Assembly: GCA_025057795.1 (NCBI GenBank)
Contig: JANXEP010000009.1
Location: 1 to 38,798, forward strand
Origin: Candidatus Bathyarchaeota archaeon
GTDB taxonomy: Archaea; Thermoproteota; Bathyarchaeia; Bathyarchaeales; UBA233
Direction of reading: 5' to 3'
Length of the DNA stretch: 38,798 bases
Part shown: piece by piece, positions 23,147 through 31,176 of the stretch
Layout of the letters: each line of letters starts with the position of its first letter
Numbering within the stretch: the stretch's first letter is position 1
Notes under the pieces: generated by a model
Told to the model about the DNA's origin: nothing
Databases searched by the model: none
Seen by the model: the letters and a program-made list of their open reading frames with translations, nothing else
Made by a program: the position numbers and the translations under genes

Positions 23147-24547
23147 CTATATGGGAACGCTATAATACCGCCGGGTTGTCTCTGACTCTTCGCCTACCAA
23201 GGCTAAGTCCGTGTCTTTTCTGACGGCGACGATGAGGGCTGCGGCTGCAGCAATTAACGAGGGCGCCGCCGTGTATTGAGAAATGCGTGTAAGGTTTACT
23301 GTTTGGGAGGTTAGCTGGAAATCGTAGCTTATTTGGTCGCCTAGAAATGCGCCGTAGGAGTAGATGATCACCACTTGGGTTTTTAAGGCGCCTTCGCCCC
23401 TTGTTAGGAAGCCATCGCTGTCGTATTCCCCTCTAAAATTGGCTAGCTCCATGTTCACGTTTAGGGTTCTCACCCCAACATTTAGCGGAATTTTAAAGTG
23501 TTGTTCGCTTATCTCCACCTTTTCATTAGCCTTAGCCTCATCGTACAAAAATCCGGTTAGGTAAAGCCTAGTCAGCAAAATCCTTGTAGCGTCTAGGGAT
23601 ATGCTGGAAAGGTGGGATTCAATGTTGGGCAGCTGGATGCCCACATAAACCATGTAGGGCTTTCCCTCACAAGCGTAACGGATGGTTGTCGATTTGATGA
23701 TGCCCTGATTAGTTAGCCCCGCTGAAGCGTAAGCGGCGCCCGCCAGCAACGAGGCTAGAAGCGCCACGATAATCCCTTTCGTGACGGGGCTTAAGCCTCC
23801 AAACCTTATAGGCGTAAACGTTGTGTATAGGGGTAGGCTTAGACTTCTAGCCAGCCTAAGCTGGTGGATCCTCTCCCTGCTTGCAACGAGGGGAAGCAGA
23901 GCGATGCCCGCGACGAAACCGCCAGCATGGGCGAAAACAGCCGTGCTTCCCGCCGCCCTAGCATAGCCATAAACCACCTGCATTGCAAACCAGAATATCA
24001 GGTAATATGAGGCTTTCATCCTAAAAATCAGGGGGAAAGGGAAAAACCCCCAGCCCATCATGAGGGATGTTCCAGGATAAAGTATAAGGTAGGCTCCCAG
24101 CACGCCGCTTATGGCGCCCGAAGCGCCTATGGCGGGGATAAGGTATCCCGTAGACCCGCCTAGAAAGCTGAAAGCCGTGTGAAATATGGAGGCTGCAACC
24201 CCCGACGCGAAATATAGGGCTAGAAACTTTAACCCGCCTAAAACGTTTTCAACAGTTCTGCCGAAAAGGTATAGGAAGTACATGTTAAATAGAATGTGAA
24301 AGAAGTCTGCGTGGAGAAACATAGACGTGAACAGCCTATACCACTGGGAAAGGCTTGAAATTGAGGCTGGAATAAAGCCGCCTAAACTCACCCAGTAATC
24401 GCTTACTTCGATGAAAAAGTTCTCGTAGCATGTTATGGCGTAAACCGCGATGTTAACCCCTATTATGGCTAAGGTGACGATAGGCGTTTCTTTTGCGCCG
24501 GATACGCCTATTGGAACGCCTACGCTTCTTTTAGGGTTAACCTCCAA
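23147..24547 (-). CDS. Rhomboid-family intramembrane serine protease with C-terminal extension
   Basis: 466 aa. Rhomboid core at about residues 25-220: HADFFHILFNMYFLY with the oxyanion-type His84 and Asn88, nucleophile Ser144 in GASGA (141-145) and catalytic His207 in AHAGGFVAG. A complete catalytic dyad is therefore present. After the core, another hydrophobic helix (IVALLASLLAGAAYASAG, ~250) leads into a ~180-residue beta-rich region and a final membrane helix (APSLIAAAAALIVAVR, ~430). This makes it about twice the usual size and suggests an external domain held between two helices. TTG start 24547; TATA-like GGATATATA at 24582-24591. Confidence 0.88.
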   Translation of the reverse strand: MEVNPKRSVGVPIGVSGAKETPIVTLAIIGVNIAVYAITCYENFFIEVSDYWVSLGGFIPASISSLSQWYRLFTSMFLHADFFHILFNMYFLYLFGRTVENVLGGLKFLALYFASGVAASIFHTAFSFLGGSTGYLIPAIGASGAISGVLGAYLILYPGTSLMMGWGFFPFPLIFRMKASYYLIFWFAMQVVYGYARAAGSTAVFAHAGGFVAGIALLPLVASRERIHQLRLARSLSLPLYTTFTPIRFGGLSPVTKGIIVALLASLLAGAAYASAGLTNQGIIKSTTIRYACEGKPYMVYVGIQLPNIESHLSSISLDATRILLTRLYLTGFLYDEAKANEKVEISEQHFKIPLNVGVRTLNVNMELANFRGEYDSDGFLTRGEGALKTQVVIIYSYGAFLGDQISYDFQLTSQTVNLTRISQYTAAPSLIAAAAALIVAVRKDTDLALVGEESETTRRYYSVPI

Positions 24548-24581
24548 ATCTCAATTGCCTCTTGTTACTATTCCGCCTCAC

Positions 24582-24593
24582 ACTATATATCCT
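24582..24593 (-). promoter_or_regulatory. TATA box of the rhomboid gene
   Basis: Minus-strand AGGATATATAGT about 35-46 nt ahead of the TTG start, predicting a leader of roughly 15 nt that carries no obvious Shine-Dalgarno before the start. Confidence 0.45.
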
Positions 24594-24641
24594 TGTTGCA
24601 GCTGCTTGCTCAGCTATAAAAAGCACGCAGCATCCTTCCCC

Positions 24642-25316
24642 CTATTCTATGATTGTTCCAACCCTTTTTCCCTCAACGGCGGACAGAATGTTTTCCGGCT
24701 TGAACCCGTTAAGAACCAGAACTTTTATTCGTTTGGCTTTTAGAACCTTTACGGCTTCTGGATCTAGGATTTGATGGATTCCAGCCTTATGCTTCTTTTC
24801 GGCTAAAAATTTCGGCAACTCTTCAAACTGCAGCCTGTCAAGCTTAACGGCGTCCAAGTGTTTCCGCGGGTCCTTATTGTAAACGCCTTCCTGGTCTGTG
24901 GCCTTAATGAGCAAGTCGGCGTTTACCCGTTCAGCAACGAGCGCGGCAACTGTGTCCGTTGTCATTCCTGGTTTTATGCCGCCTAGCACTGGAATTTTTC
25001 CTTCACCTATGCATTTGGCGGCTTCATTAACGCTTAATGCAACTTTTCCGCAGCTAAGGTCTGCAAGCTTTTTTGCGAAAAGCTGGGCGAAAAGCCTAGA
25101 AACGGAAATAGCCAAATCGTCTTGGTCTTCCTCTTTAAGCCCCAAATCTTTGGCGATTTTTATAAACTCTCTGGCTAGGGCTCCACCGCCAACCACAACC
25201 GCCAAATCGTGCCCTTCGCTTTTCAGTTTCTTGAAAACCTTTACATATTCGTCTATCAGGCTTGCGTTGACTGGAGTTGCAACAACCGACCCGCCGACGC
25301 GGAGGACAATTTTCAT
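24642..25316 (-). CDS. pyrH: UMP kinase, archaeal type
   Basis: 224 aa. Amino-acid-kinase fold: KIVLRVGGSVVATP at the N-terminus, VVVGGGALAREFI for the glycine-rich phosphate loop, and PVLGGIKPGMTTDTVAALVAE plus ATDQEGVYNKDPRK for the nucleotide and UMP pocket. These match the archaeal UMPK subfamily that phosphorylates UMP to UDP in pyrimidine synthesis. Length is right for the family. It lies 35 nt downstream of the MBL gene's stop on the same strand, and may be co-transcribed with it. Confidence 0.93.
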   Translation of the reverse strand: MKIVLRVGGSVVATPVNASLIDEYVKVFKKLKSEGHDLAVVVGGGALAREFIKIAKDLGLKEEDQDDLAISVSRLFAQLFAKKLADLSCGKVALSVNEAAKCIGEGKIPVLGGIKPGMTTDTVAALVAERVNADLLIKATDQEGVYNKDPRKHLDAVKLDRLQFEELPKFLAEKKHKAGIHQILDPEAVKVLKAKRIKVLVLNGFKPENILSAVEGKRVGTIIE

Positions 25317-25351
25317 TTAGGAATCCTCTTTTGGGAGATACGCATTGTATG

Positions 25352-26182
25352 TTAAAAGAATTTATCCAGCCCCTGCTGGGTTTTCGCGGCTTTCACCTCT
25401 ATTTTTTCTGCGAAGCTTATTCGCATTCCGTCTTGGGCTGCAATTGTTGGAATTCCAGTCTTCTCCTCGATTAGTTTTGCTTCATTTGCTGGCCCGTGGA
25501 ATATCATTTGCATTCCCAAATGGGTTAGGACTGCTTTTTCTGGACGGGCCTCCTTAACTATTTTTATGGCGTCGGTTGTTGTCATGTGGCCTTTCCACGG
25601 CTTGCCTGCGGGGCGCATAACGCATAGCATGAGAAGCCTAACGCCCTCATAGTGTTTTCCTATACCCTCAAAGTATTCTGTGTCGCTTGTGTAGGCGAAA
25701 TCGCCGTATTCTTTGGTTTCAAATCTGAAGCCAACAGCGTCCGGGTCGGTGTGCCTAGCCTCAGTGGAGGCTACGTTTATGTTGGCAACCTGGAATTTCA
25801 TGTTCAGCTTTGCTTCAATCACCTTTTCTGGCATTTGCTGATGATACTTCGAAATGGAGGGTTCGCAGACGCTGCTTCCGCTTAAAACGCTTTTTGATGC
25901 GGCAAGCACTCCACGTTTTCGGGTCATGCCGCTCGTCATAGCCTCAATTAAGACTTCAGCATCCGTGTAGTGGTCTGGGTGGCAGTGGGAAACGAAAACG
26001 GCGTTGATTTTCTGCGGGTCTAAGCCTTCACTTACAGAGTAAACAAGCGCGCCGGGCCCGGGGTCTAAGTGTAGGTTTAACCCTTCGCCCATGATGCGTA
26101 TCCCAGCCGTGCGTCTTTTCTGCGTGACTGTTGTGAATCTTCCTCCGCCAGTTCCGAGGAATATTATTTCATAAGGCGCCAT
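25352..26182 (-). CDS. MBL-fold (RNase Z/lactonase-like) metal-dependent hydrolase
   Basis: 276 aa. The metal-binding motif SHCHPDH gives His66, His68, Asp70 and His71; the later TDTEYFE and the C-terminal VLTHLGMQM supply further ligands. The N-terminal FLGTGGGRF and GIRIMGEGLNLHLDPGPGA are typical of the beta-CASP-lacking RNase Z-like branch of metallo-beta-lactamase proteins. A tRNase Z exosite arm is not seen, so general MBL hydrolase is the safer call. ATG start. Confidence 0.9.
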   Translation of the reverse strand: MAPYEIIFLGTGGGRFTTVTQKRRTAGIRIMGEGLNLHLDPGPGALVYSVSEGLDPQKINAVFVSHCHPDHYTDAEVLIEAMTSGMTRKRGVLAASKSVLSGSSVCEPSISKYHQQMPEKVIEAKLNMKFQVANINVASTEARHTDPDAVGFRFETKEYGDFAYTSDTEYFEGIGKHYEGVRLLMLCVMRPAGKPWKGHMTTTDAIKIVKEARPEKAVLTHLGMQMIFHGPANEAKLIEEKTGIPTIAAQDGMRISFAEKIEVKAAKTQQGLDKFF

Positions 26183-26243
26183 GATTAGGCTTATGTCTTA
26201 TAGACAATTTTAATTTATCCTCTTCATTTAAAGCTGGTGAAGG

Positions 26244-26255
26244 AAATATTTAAAT
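26244..26255 (+). promoter_or_regulatory. TATA box of the cation exchanger gene
   Basis: AAATATTTAAAT, centred about 42 nt before the GTG at 26292. Leaves a leader of roughly 15-18 nt containing an AGAGG Shine-Dalgarno. Confidence 0.5.
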
Positions 26256-26291
26256 GCCGAATATTTTGGTTTAAACGAAAGAGGACTCGTT

Positions 26292-27278
26292 GTGTTTGAA
26301 GAATGGGGGTTGCTTGGCAATGCGCTCATCCTTCTAGCTTCGCTACTTGTTCTCGACCGTGCAAGCGATCTGGCAGTTGACAACGCGGTTAAAGTTGCAG
26401 ATGTAACAGGCTTGGGGAAATCAACAGTTGGGTTTGTCTTGATCGCTTTGGTTACAACGCTTCCTGAGCTCAGCGTATCCGTTTTCGCCGCAATTAGCGG
26501 AGAGGGGGAGCGTATAGGCGTTGCCGTTGGAAACGTTTTAGGCTCAAACATTGTAAATATTTGTTTAATACTTGGCATTGGTTTTCTTATTGCATCTTTA
26601 AAAAGCGCAGACCGCTTGAAATTTGTGCCTCTTGTAACTGAAGAGGGAGTTGGGACCCTCTACTTTGGACTTTTCATAGCTTCAATAATTCCATTATCCT
26701 TAGTATACATAGGGTACGCAAGCAGGTTTATTGGGGTGCTTCTCATAGCAATCTTCATATTTAACATATTTCAACTTTCAAGGACTAAGCGTCTGAAAAA
26801 CGAAAGTTCTCTGGGGGAACATGCGAGGTTAAAACGTTACGCTTTTTTTGCTTTGTTAGGTGTCTCTGTAGTTGTGACATGCGCATATTTCATTGTGGAT
26901 TCCGCCACATACATAGCTTTATGGTTTGGTATTCCCCATGTGGTTATAGGCGCCACAATAGTTGCTTTTGGGACAAGTCTGCCCGAACTTGCCAACACCA
27001 TAAAGGCCTCTTCGAAGGGGCATTTGTCCCTGGCCTTGGGTAACATTGTTGGAAGCTGCTTTACAAACACAACTCTAATTCTCGGCGCCGCTCTGGTAGG
27101 TTCATCTTTGGCGGTTAACATGGCTGCATTCACAAATCTGGTGGTGTTCTCAATCATAACAAATGTGCTGCTTTGGTATTTCCTAACCAGTGAAAGGATA
27201 GGTTGGAGAGAAGGCGTCATGCTGGTTTTCATGTATCTGGTGTTTTTGTTCGCCAGCTTCGGCGGCTACAGAACCTAA
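26292..27278 (+). CDS. Calcium/sodium:cation antiporter (CaCA family, YrbG-like)
   Basis: 328 aa, about ten membrane helices in two inverted halves. Each half has a CaCA alpha-repeat. The first is ALVTTLPELSVSVFAA with GNVLGSNIVNI (residues ~52-90); the second is VAFGTSLPELANTIKAS with GNIVGSCFTNTTLI. The Glu residues in TLPEL and SLPEL are the ion-binding carboxylates. It exchanges Ca2+ (or another cation) for Na+ or H+ across the membrane. GTG start with AGAGG upstream. Monocistronic. Confidence 0.93.
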   Translation: MFEEWGLLGNALILLASLLVLDRASDLAVDNAVKVADVTGLGKSTVGFVLIALVTTLPELSVSVFAAISGEGERIGVAVGNVLGSNIVNICLILGIGFLIASLKSADRLKFVPLVTEEGVGTLYFGLFIASIIPLSLVYIGYASRFIGVLLIAIFIFNIFQLSRTKRLKNESSLGEHARLKRYAFFALLGVSVVVTCAYFIVDSATYIALWFGIPHVVIGATIVAFGTSLPELANTIKASSKGHLSLALGNIVGSCFTNTTLILGAALVGSSLAVNMAAFTNLVVFSIITNVLLWYFLTSERIGWREGVMLVFMYLVFLFASFGGYRT

Positions 27279-27331
27279 TAAAATTTTCCCTCGTTTCATT
27301 TAAATAAAAGGGCAAGCTATTAAAGGCGTAG

Positions 27332-28327
27332 ATGGTGGAGAAGGCGAAGGTTAAAGCTTTAGCCCTCTTTTCCGGCGGGTTGGACAGTGTCCTAGCCGTA
27401 AAGCTGCTCCTAGAACAGGGCGTTGAAGTGGAAGCCGTGAACTTTGTCACGCCCTTCACTACCCGCAGAGAGAGCGAAAACCCAACGGTTGAAGCAGCCA
27501 AAAAGCTGGGCATACCTCTGAGAATCGTAAGCTTAGGCAGAGACTACTTGAAAGTTGTTAGAAAACCCAAGCATGGCTATGGAAAGAACATGAACCCATG
27601 CATAGACTGCAGAATCCTCATGCTTAAAAAAGCGAAAAAAATCGCGGAGGAAACCGGCGCCCAATTCATATTTACAGGCGAAGTCTTAGGCGAGAGGCCC
27701 ATGTCTCAAAACCTCAAAGCCCTAAAAATAATTGAGGAAGAAGCTGGCTTAAAGGGTAAAGTTTTGAGACCCTTGTCGGCGAGGCTCTTGCCGAAAACTG
27801 AAGCTGAGAAGAAGGGGCTTGTTGATAGGAGTAGGCTTTTAGACATTCAGGGAAGGTCTCGGAAGAGGCAGTTAGCCCTCGCAAAGGAGTTTGGCATAAC
27901 GGAATATGAGTCTCCGGCGGGCGGGTGTCTCCTAACCTACAAGGAGTTTTCAGCTAAACTCCGCGACTTGTTTAGGCATAAGAAGCGAATAACAATGGCG
28001 GACTTGGAACTGTTAAAGGTTGGACGCCACTTCCGATTTGGCAAAAACAAAATAATCGTTGGAAGAAACAGGGAAGAAAACGAGAAGCTTCTGAAGCTCA
28101 AAGGCAGAAATGACTATTTCTTTGAGGCTGTTGGCTGCGGAAGCCCAATAACACTTTTGCATGGGCCGAAAACAAGGCAGGCAGTAGAAAAAGCCGCGCA
28201 GCTAACTGCCTACTACTCAGACCAGAAAACAGGCGAGGTTCATGTGAGATATGGTAGGGAGAAACTTGACAGACAGATAATAGTGGGCGTGCCGAGCAGG
28301 GAGCAGGTGGAACAGGTGCGCATATAA
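27332..28327 (+). CDS. PP-loop RNA-thiolation-like ATPase with C-terminal NFACT-R-like domain
   Basis: 331 aa. PP-loop SGGLDS (14-19) marks an adenylating ATPase of the ThiI/MnmA/TtuA type. Cys90 and Cys93 (NPCIDC) and Cys199 (SPAGGCLLT) are candidate catalytic or cluster cysteines. The C-terminal third (NKIIVGRNREENEKLLKL, then GCGSPITLLHG) resembles the NFACT-R/DUF814 domain, a fusion reported for predicted archaeal RNA-modifying proteins. There is no THUMP domain, so it is not classical ThiI. Predicted role: tRNA or other RNA thiolation; the modified base is unknown. Start ATG 27332 with no close neighbour gene. Confidence 0.85.
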   Translation: MVEKAKVKALALFSGGLDSVLAVKLLLEQGVEVEAVNFVTPFTTRRESENPTVEAAKKLGIPLRIVSLGRDYLKVVRKPKHGYGKNMNPCIDCRILMLKKAKKIAEETGAQFIFTGEVLGERPMSQNLKALKIIEEEAGLKGKVLRPLSARLLPKTEAEKKGLVDRSRLLDIQGRSRKRQLALAKEFGITEYESPAGGCLLTYKEFSAKLRDLFRHKKRITMADLELLKVGRHFRFGKNKIIVGRNREENEKLLKLKGRNDYFFEAVGCGSPITLLHGPKTRQAVEKAAQLTAYYSDQKTGEVHVRYGREKLDRQIIVGVPSREQVEQVRI

Positions 28328-28427
28328 AAACTTGTGCATAGACTCAAATTAAATGTACGGTTTCAAGAACATAATTTAGTGAAAACGTCATTATAAACTT
28401 CAAAATTATCATAAAAATGTTTAAAAA

Positions 28428-28438
28428 AGTTATATATG
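28428..28438 (+). promoter_or_regulatory. TATA box of the ECF S-component gene
   Basis: AGTTATATATG lies 35-45 nt before ATG 28473. Predicted transcription start near 28459 leaves room for the GGAAGGTG Shine-Dalgarno (28457-28464) at the very 5' end. Confidence 0.5.
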
Positions 28439-28472
28439 ATGCTGCAAAGTGTTAACGGAAGGTGCTGTTCAG

Positions 28473-28988
28473 ATGGAGAAGCTCTCAGCAAGATTGGTGG
28501 CGTTAATAGCGGTTTTAAGCGCCCTCGGAAACATTCTAGGCTATCTTGGAATAAGGCTGCCTTCCGCGCCAGGAACAACCGTTGAGTTTCACTTGTCCGC
28601 CTTGCCATCGTTGCTCCTTGCGTTTTCAGTAGGTCCCATGTCAGGAGCCATAACGGGCTTCCTAAGCGTAATAATGGCTACAATGCGCATCGGCAATGTT
28701 TTCATACCCTTTGGAAACGCGTTGCTCGCAGGCATAGCTGGCCTAATAGCCCACAAACTGAAGTTTTCGCCTCCTGTCAGCGGAGCTCTAGCCATGGTTC
28801 CCTACGCTCCCTACATATGGGCTGCCTGCCTAGTCTACAACGTACCCCCCGCAGTCATAGCCTTCATAATCGTCAAAGCCTTCATAGAAGTCCTCATCTC
28901 AGGCACTATCATAGAGCTCATACTGCGCAGACACGAAGTTAGGAATTTCCTCGAAGGATTCAAACCTAAGGTACAAGCAACCAGTTAA
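28473..28988 (+). CDS. ECF transporter S component, substrate unknown
   Basis: 171 aa, about five to six membrane helices. Features typical of vitamin-type S components: LVALIAVLSALGNILGYLG in helix 1, then TVEFHLSALPSLLLAFSVGP, GAITGFLS, and a Gly-rich FGNALLAGIAGLIA. The S component captures the vitamin or precursor, and a shared EcfA-T module elsewhere would drive uptake; no such genes are in this window. Start ATG 28473 is chosen for its Shine-Dalgarno over the in-frame GTG 28449. No riboswitch was recognised in the short leader, so regulation gives no hint of substrate. Confidence 0.85.
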   Translation: MEKLSARLVALIAVLSALGNILGYLGIRLPSAPGTTVEFHLSALPSLLLAFSVGPMSGAITGFLSVIMATMRIGNVFIPFGNALLAGIAGLIAHKLKFSPPVSGALAMVPYAPYIWAACLVYNVPPAVIAFIIVKAFIEVLISGTIIELILRRHEVRNFLEGFKPKVQATS

Positions 28989-29194
28989 GCCTTAAGGAAT
29001 GCCAATTCAACAGCAAACTCAATCCTAAAACAACTTCTCTTTTTATTGGCAATTCCAAAATAAGGGTGATGAGGGTAAACGCCATTGAAATAAACTTCTG
29101 AAAACCCTAAGGCTAGACTGTTATAGGCTTGGCATAGGCTAAATTTCTATAGGGGGCTATCAATTTTATAGCTCGCCGTCAACAATAAAATTGA

Positions 29195-29204
29195 CGTTTA
29201 TATG
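29195..29204 (+). promoter_or_regulatory. TATA box candidate of rio2
   Basis: GTTTATATGG, about 70 nt before the ATG; predicts a leader near 45 nt and rules out the upstream in-frame TTG. Confidence 0.35.
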
Positions 29205-29271
29205 GTTGCATGGAAAGTCTTCGCTCTCAATGCATAGTTTAATTAGCAATGGCGCCTATTTTAGGCATCGG

Positions 29272-30162
29272 ATGTCAGCCGAAGCCATCCAAGCCTTCAA
29301 AAACCTTGAAAGCCAAGACTTGCGCATACTGCAAGTCATCGAAGCCGCCATGGCAAAACATGAATATGTCCCGAAAGAGGTTGTCATAAAATACTCAAAG
29401 TTCAACGAGGAGGAAACCGCCTACAGACTTGAAAAACTCCATAGGCTTCGCCTAATACGCCAAACAAAACAGCCGTATTTGGGCTATGCGCTGAACTATG
29501 CGGGCTACGACTGCCTAGCCATAAACGCCTTTGTAAAGGCCGGAATCCTAGAGGCTTTCGGCAAACCCTTGGGCGTTGGCAAAGAGGCAGACGTCTACGA
29601 CGCGTTAACGCCAAAAGGCGAACGCATTGCCATAAAATTCCACCGCCTAGGAAGAATAAGCTTCCGCCAAACTAGGCGAAAACGCGACTGGACAAGGGAA
29701 GACGTGAACTGGCTTAACCGGTCGAGAAAAGCCGCGGAAAAAGAATACGAAGCCCTGAGGATTTTAAATCCCAAAAAAGTGGCGGTTCCAAAGCCCATAA
29801 GCCAAAACCGCCACGCCATAGCCATGAGCGCCATAGAAGGCGCAGAGCTCGCTCAATACAGCGAAATTCCAGAACCGGAAAAAGTGCTGCGGGAAATCCT
29901 CAGCAACGTCCGAAAAGCATACATGAAGGCGGGAATAATCCACGCAGACCTAAGCGAATACAACATCATCCTAAAACCGGACACCCACATCCTAATAATA
30001 GACTGGCCCCAATATGTGACGAGGGAGCATCCAAACGCCCAACAACTCTTAACGCGTGATGTTGAAAACGTTCTACGCTTCTTCAAACGCAAACACATGC
30101 TGGAAGCCGAAACCCAAGAGGCATTAGCCTACGTAACTGGAAAAGCAGCGCCTACTTTTTAA
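29272..30162 (+). CDS. rio2: RIO2-type atypical serine kinase/ATPase
   Basis: 296 aa from ATG 29272. An N-terminal winged helix (to ~80) precedes the RIO kinase domain: flexible P-loop GVGKEADVY (101-109), ATP-binding Lys122 in IAIKFH, catalytic Asp226 in HADLSEYN and metal-binding Asp244 in IIDWPQ. RIO2 acts in late maturation of the small ribosomal subunit in archaea and eukaryotes. The frame extends to 29191, but a TATA-like GTTTATATGG at 29195-29204 means that part is promoter, not coding. Convergent with the LSm gene, overlapping by 11 nt. Confidence 0.95.
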   Translation: MSAEAIQAFKNLESQDLRILQVIEAAMAKHEYVPKEVVIKYSKFNEEETAYRLEKLHRLRLIRQTKQPYLGYALNYAGYDCLAINAFVKAGILEAFGKPLGVGKEADVYDALTPKGERIAIKFHRLGRISFRQTRRKRDWTREDVNWLNRSRKAAEKEYEALRILNPKKVAVPKPISQNRHAIAMSAIEGAELAQYSEIPEPEKVLREILSNVRKAYMKAGIIHADLSEYNIILKPDTHILIIDWPQYVTREHPNAQQLLTRDVENVLRFFKRKHMLEAETQEALAYVTGKAAPTF

Positions 30163-30391
30163 GGGAATCCAAAACTATGTAGAGTATGTTGTTTCCCCGC
30201 AGTAGCACGTTCCCATAGTTGGCAATGGGCTGGTCGTCCTTGCACTCCACAGCCCCATCCAGCAAAATATTCATGTGCCCGTCGCACCGAACCATCTTAC
30301 CCCTATACTCGCAGCCATTCTTCAAAAAAACCGAAATGTTCGCATTAAGTTGCTTGACAAGAACATTCAAAGGCTTCTTGCTGGGCTCCAT
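30152..30391 (-). CDS. Sm-like archaeal RNA-binding protein (LSm)
   Basis: 79 aa from ATG 30391, which has AAGG 6 nt upstream (an in-frame codon at 30415 would add 8 residues). Sm1 motif: NVLVKQLNANISVFLKNG followed by KMVRCDGHMNILLDGA. Sm2: NVLLRGNNILYIVL. Archaeal LSm proteins form heptameric rings that bind U-rich RNA and take part in RNA processing and tRNA maturation. Stand-alone; it sits between rio2 and the tRNA-Tyr gene. Confidence 0.93.
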   Translation of the reverse strand: MEPSKKPLNVLVKQLNANISVFLKNGCEYRGKMVRCDGHMNILLDGAVECKDDQPIANYGNVLLRGNNILYIVLDSLKK

Positions 30392-30530
30392 GTTAAACCT
30401 TAAACCCCTAGACACGCCGTTTCAAGCAATATTAGTCACAACACAATTAAATATAAAAGGTTTATGAACCCAACTATCCCAAAAGACGCCCTTACCCCTC
30501 TTTAACCAGCACCAGCATTTAGAAATAAGT

Positions 30531-30684
30531 TGGTCGGGCGGGCAGGATTTGAACCTGCGACACTCCGGTTTCTGTACGCTTGGTAGGCTGAACGGGCACC
30601 CACCATGGGCAGGCACCTACAGCGTCTCCGCCAGCTGGGGCTACCAGCGGGCTCGGAAGCTCTACCAAGCTGAGCTACCGCCCG
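30531..30684 (-). tRNA. tRNA-Tyr (GTA) with two introns
   Basis: Acceptor CGGGCGG (30684-30678) pairs with CCGCCCG, followed by discriminator A and an encoded CCA (30533-30531). C1-G72 is the archaeal tRNA-Tyr signature. D-arm GCTC/GAGC and T-arm GCAGG-TTCAAAT-CCTGC are intact. The anticodon arm only forms after removing two introns: 30653-30624 (30 nt, between positions 30 and 31) and 30616-30570 (47 nt, canonical 37/38). Splicing gives stem TCCGG/CCGGA around loop CTGTAGA, anticodon GTA. Mature length 74 nt plus CCA. Intron 1: CTTC (25-28) pairs with GGAG, leaving 3-nt bulges CGA and ACG. Intron 2: CTGTA of the loop pairs with TACAG near the intron's 3' end. Confidence 0.93.
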
Positions 30685-30710
30685 ACACAAAACTTGTAAA
30701 GAAAAGAATA

Positions 30711-30720
30711 GAAATTTATC
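30711..30720 (-). promoter_or_regulatory. TATA box of tRNA-Tyr
   Basis: Minus-strand GATAAATTTC centred about 32 nt upstream of the first tRNA base; transcription would begin about 6 nt before the mature 5' end. Confidence 0.45.
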
Positions 30721-30762
30721 TTTTTCTGAGGATTTTACAAGGGCCATATTTACAAGCGCTTT

Positions 30763-30891
30763 TCAGCAGCCAAACTTGGCCTTTTTAATGAACCTTAGCC
30801 AAAGGGCTCCCCAAATTATACAAAAAGCTATAGTGGTTAAGAAAATGAATATCAACGTTCTAACAGCGTCTAAAATGATATCCTCGAACAT
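30763..30891 (-). CDS. Small single-helix membrane protein
   Basis: 42 aa. ATG 30891 is preceded by an AAGGAG Shine-Dalgarno (with a second GAAGG closer). One strong membrane helix (TLIFIFLTTIAFCIIWGALWL) and a basic C-terminus (RFIKKAKFGC) predict an N-out or N-in single-pass protein with a cytoplasmic Lys-rich tail. The frame is open further upstream to 30978 but that part looks non-coding. No family known. It ends 79 nt before tRNA-Tyr on the same strand. Confidence 0.5.
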   Translation of the reverse strand: MFEDIILDAVRTLIFIFLTTIAFCIIWGALWLRFIKKAKFGC

Positions 30892-31176
30892 TTTCCAGCC
30901 TTCTCCTTTGATGCTTTCTCCCCATGAGGAAGTTAAAAAGCTAAGCTTCAACCTCCGAAATAAGCGAGACATGCACATATTTCGAATTACGAAACATATT
31001 TTGGAACATAGAATATGCCAACTAGGTAGAAAAACTTTTATAAAGATTGCGTTGAAATGCTTAGTAGCCGTAGAGGGCGAGAGGGGAAGGCCCCTATTTC
31101 CTTTTACAGCCGAAAAATGCCTCGCAAAAGGTTAAAGCTTAAACCAATCAATAGAATTTTACGGAGAGAACAGGAA

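Noticed and set aside
28330..28472. Vitamin riboswitch ahead of the ECF S-component gene
   Set aside because: The predicted leader is only about 14 nt, too short for any riboswitch.
30502..30747. Minus-strand open frame of 81 codons
   Set aside because: It is a read-through of the intron-containing tRNA-Tyr gene (translated D-arm and T-arm), not a protein.
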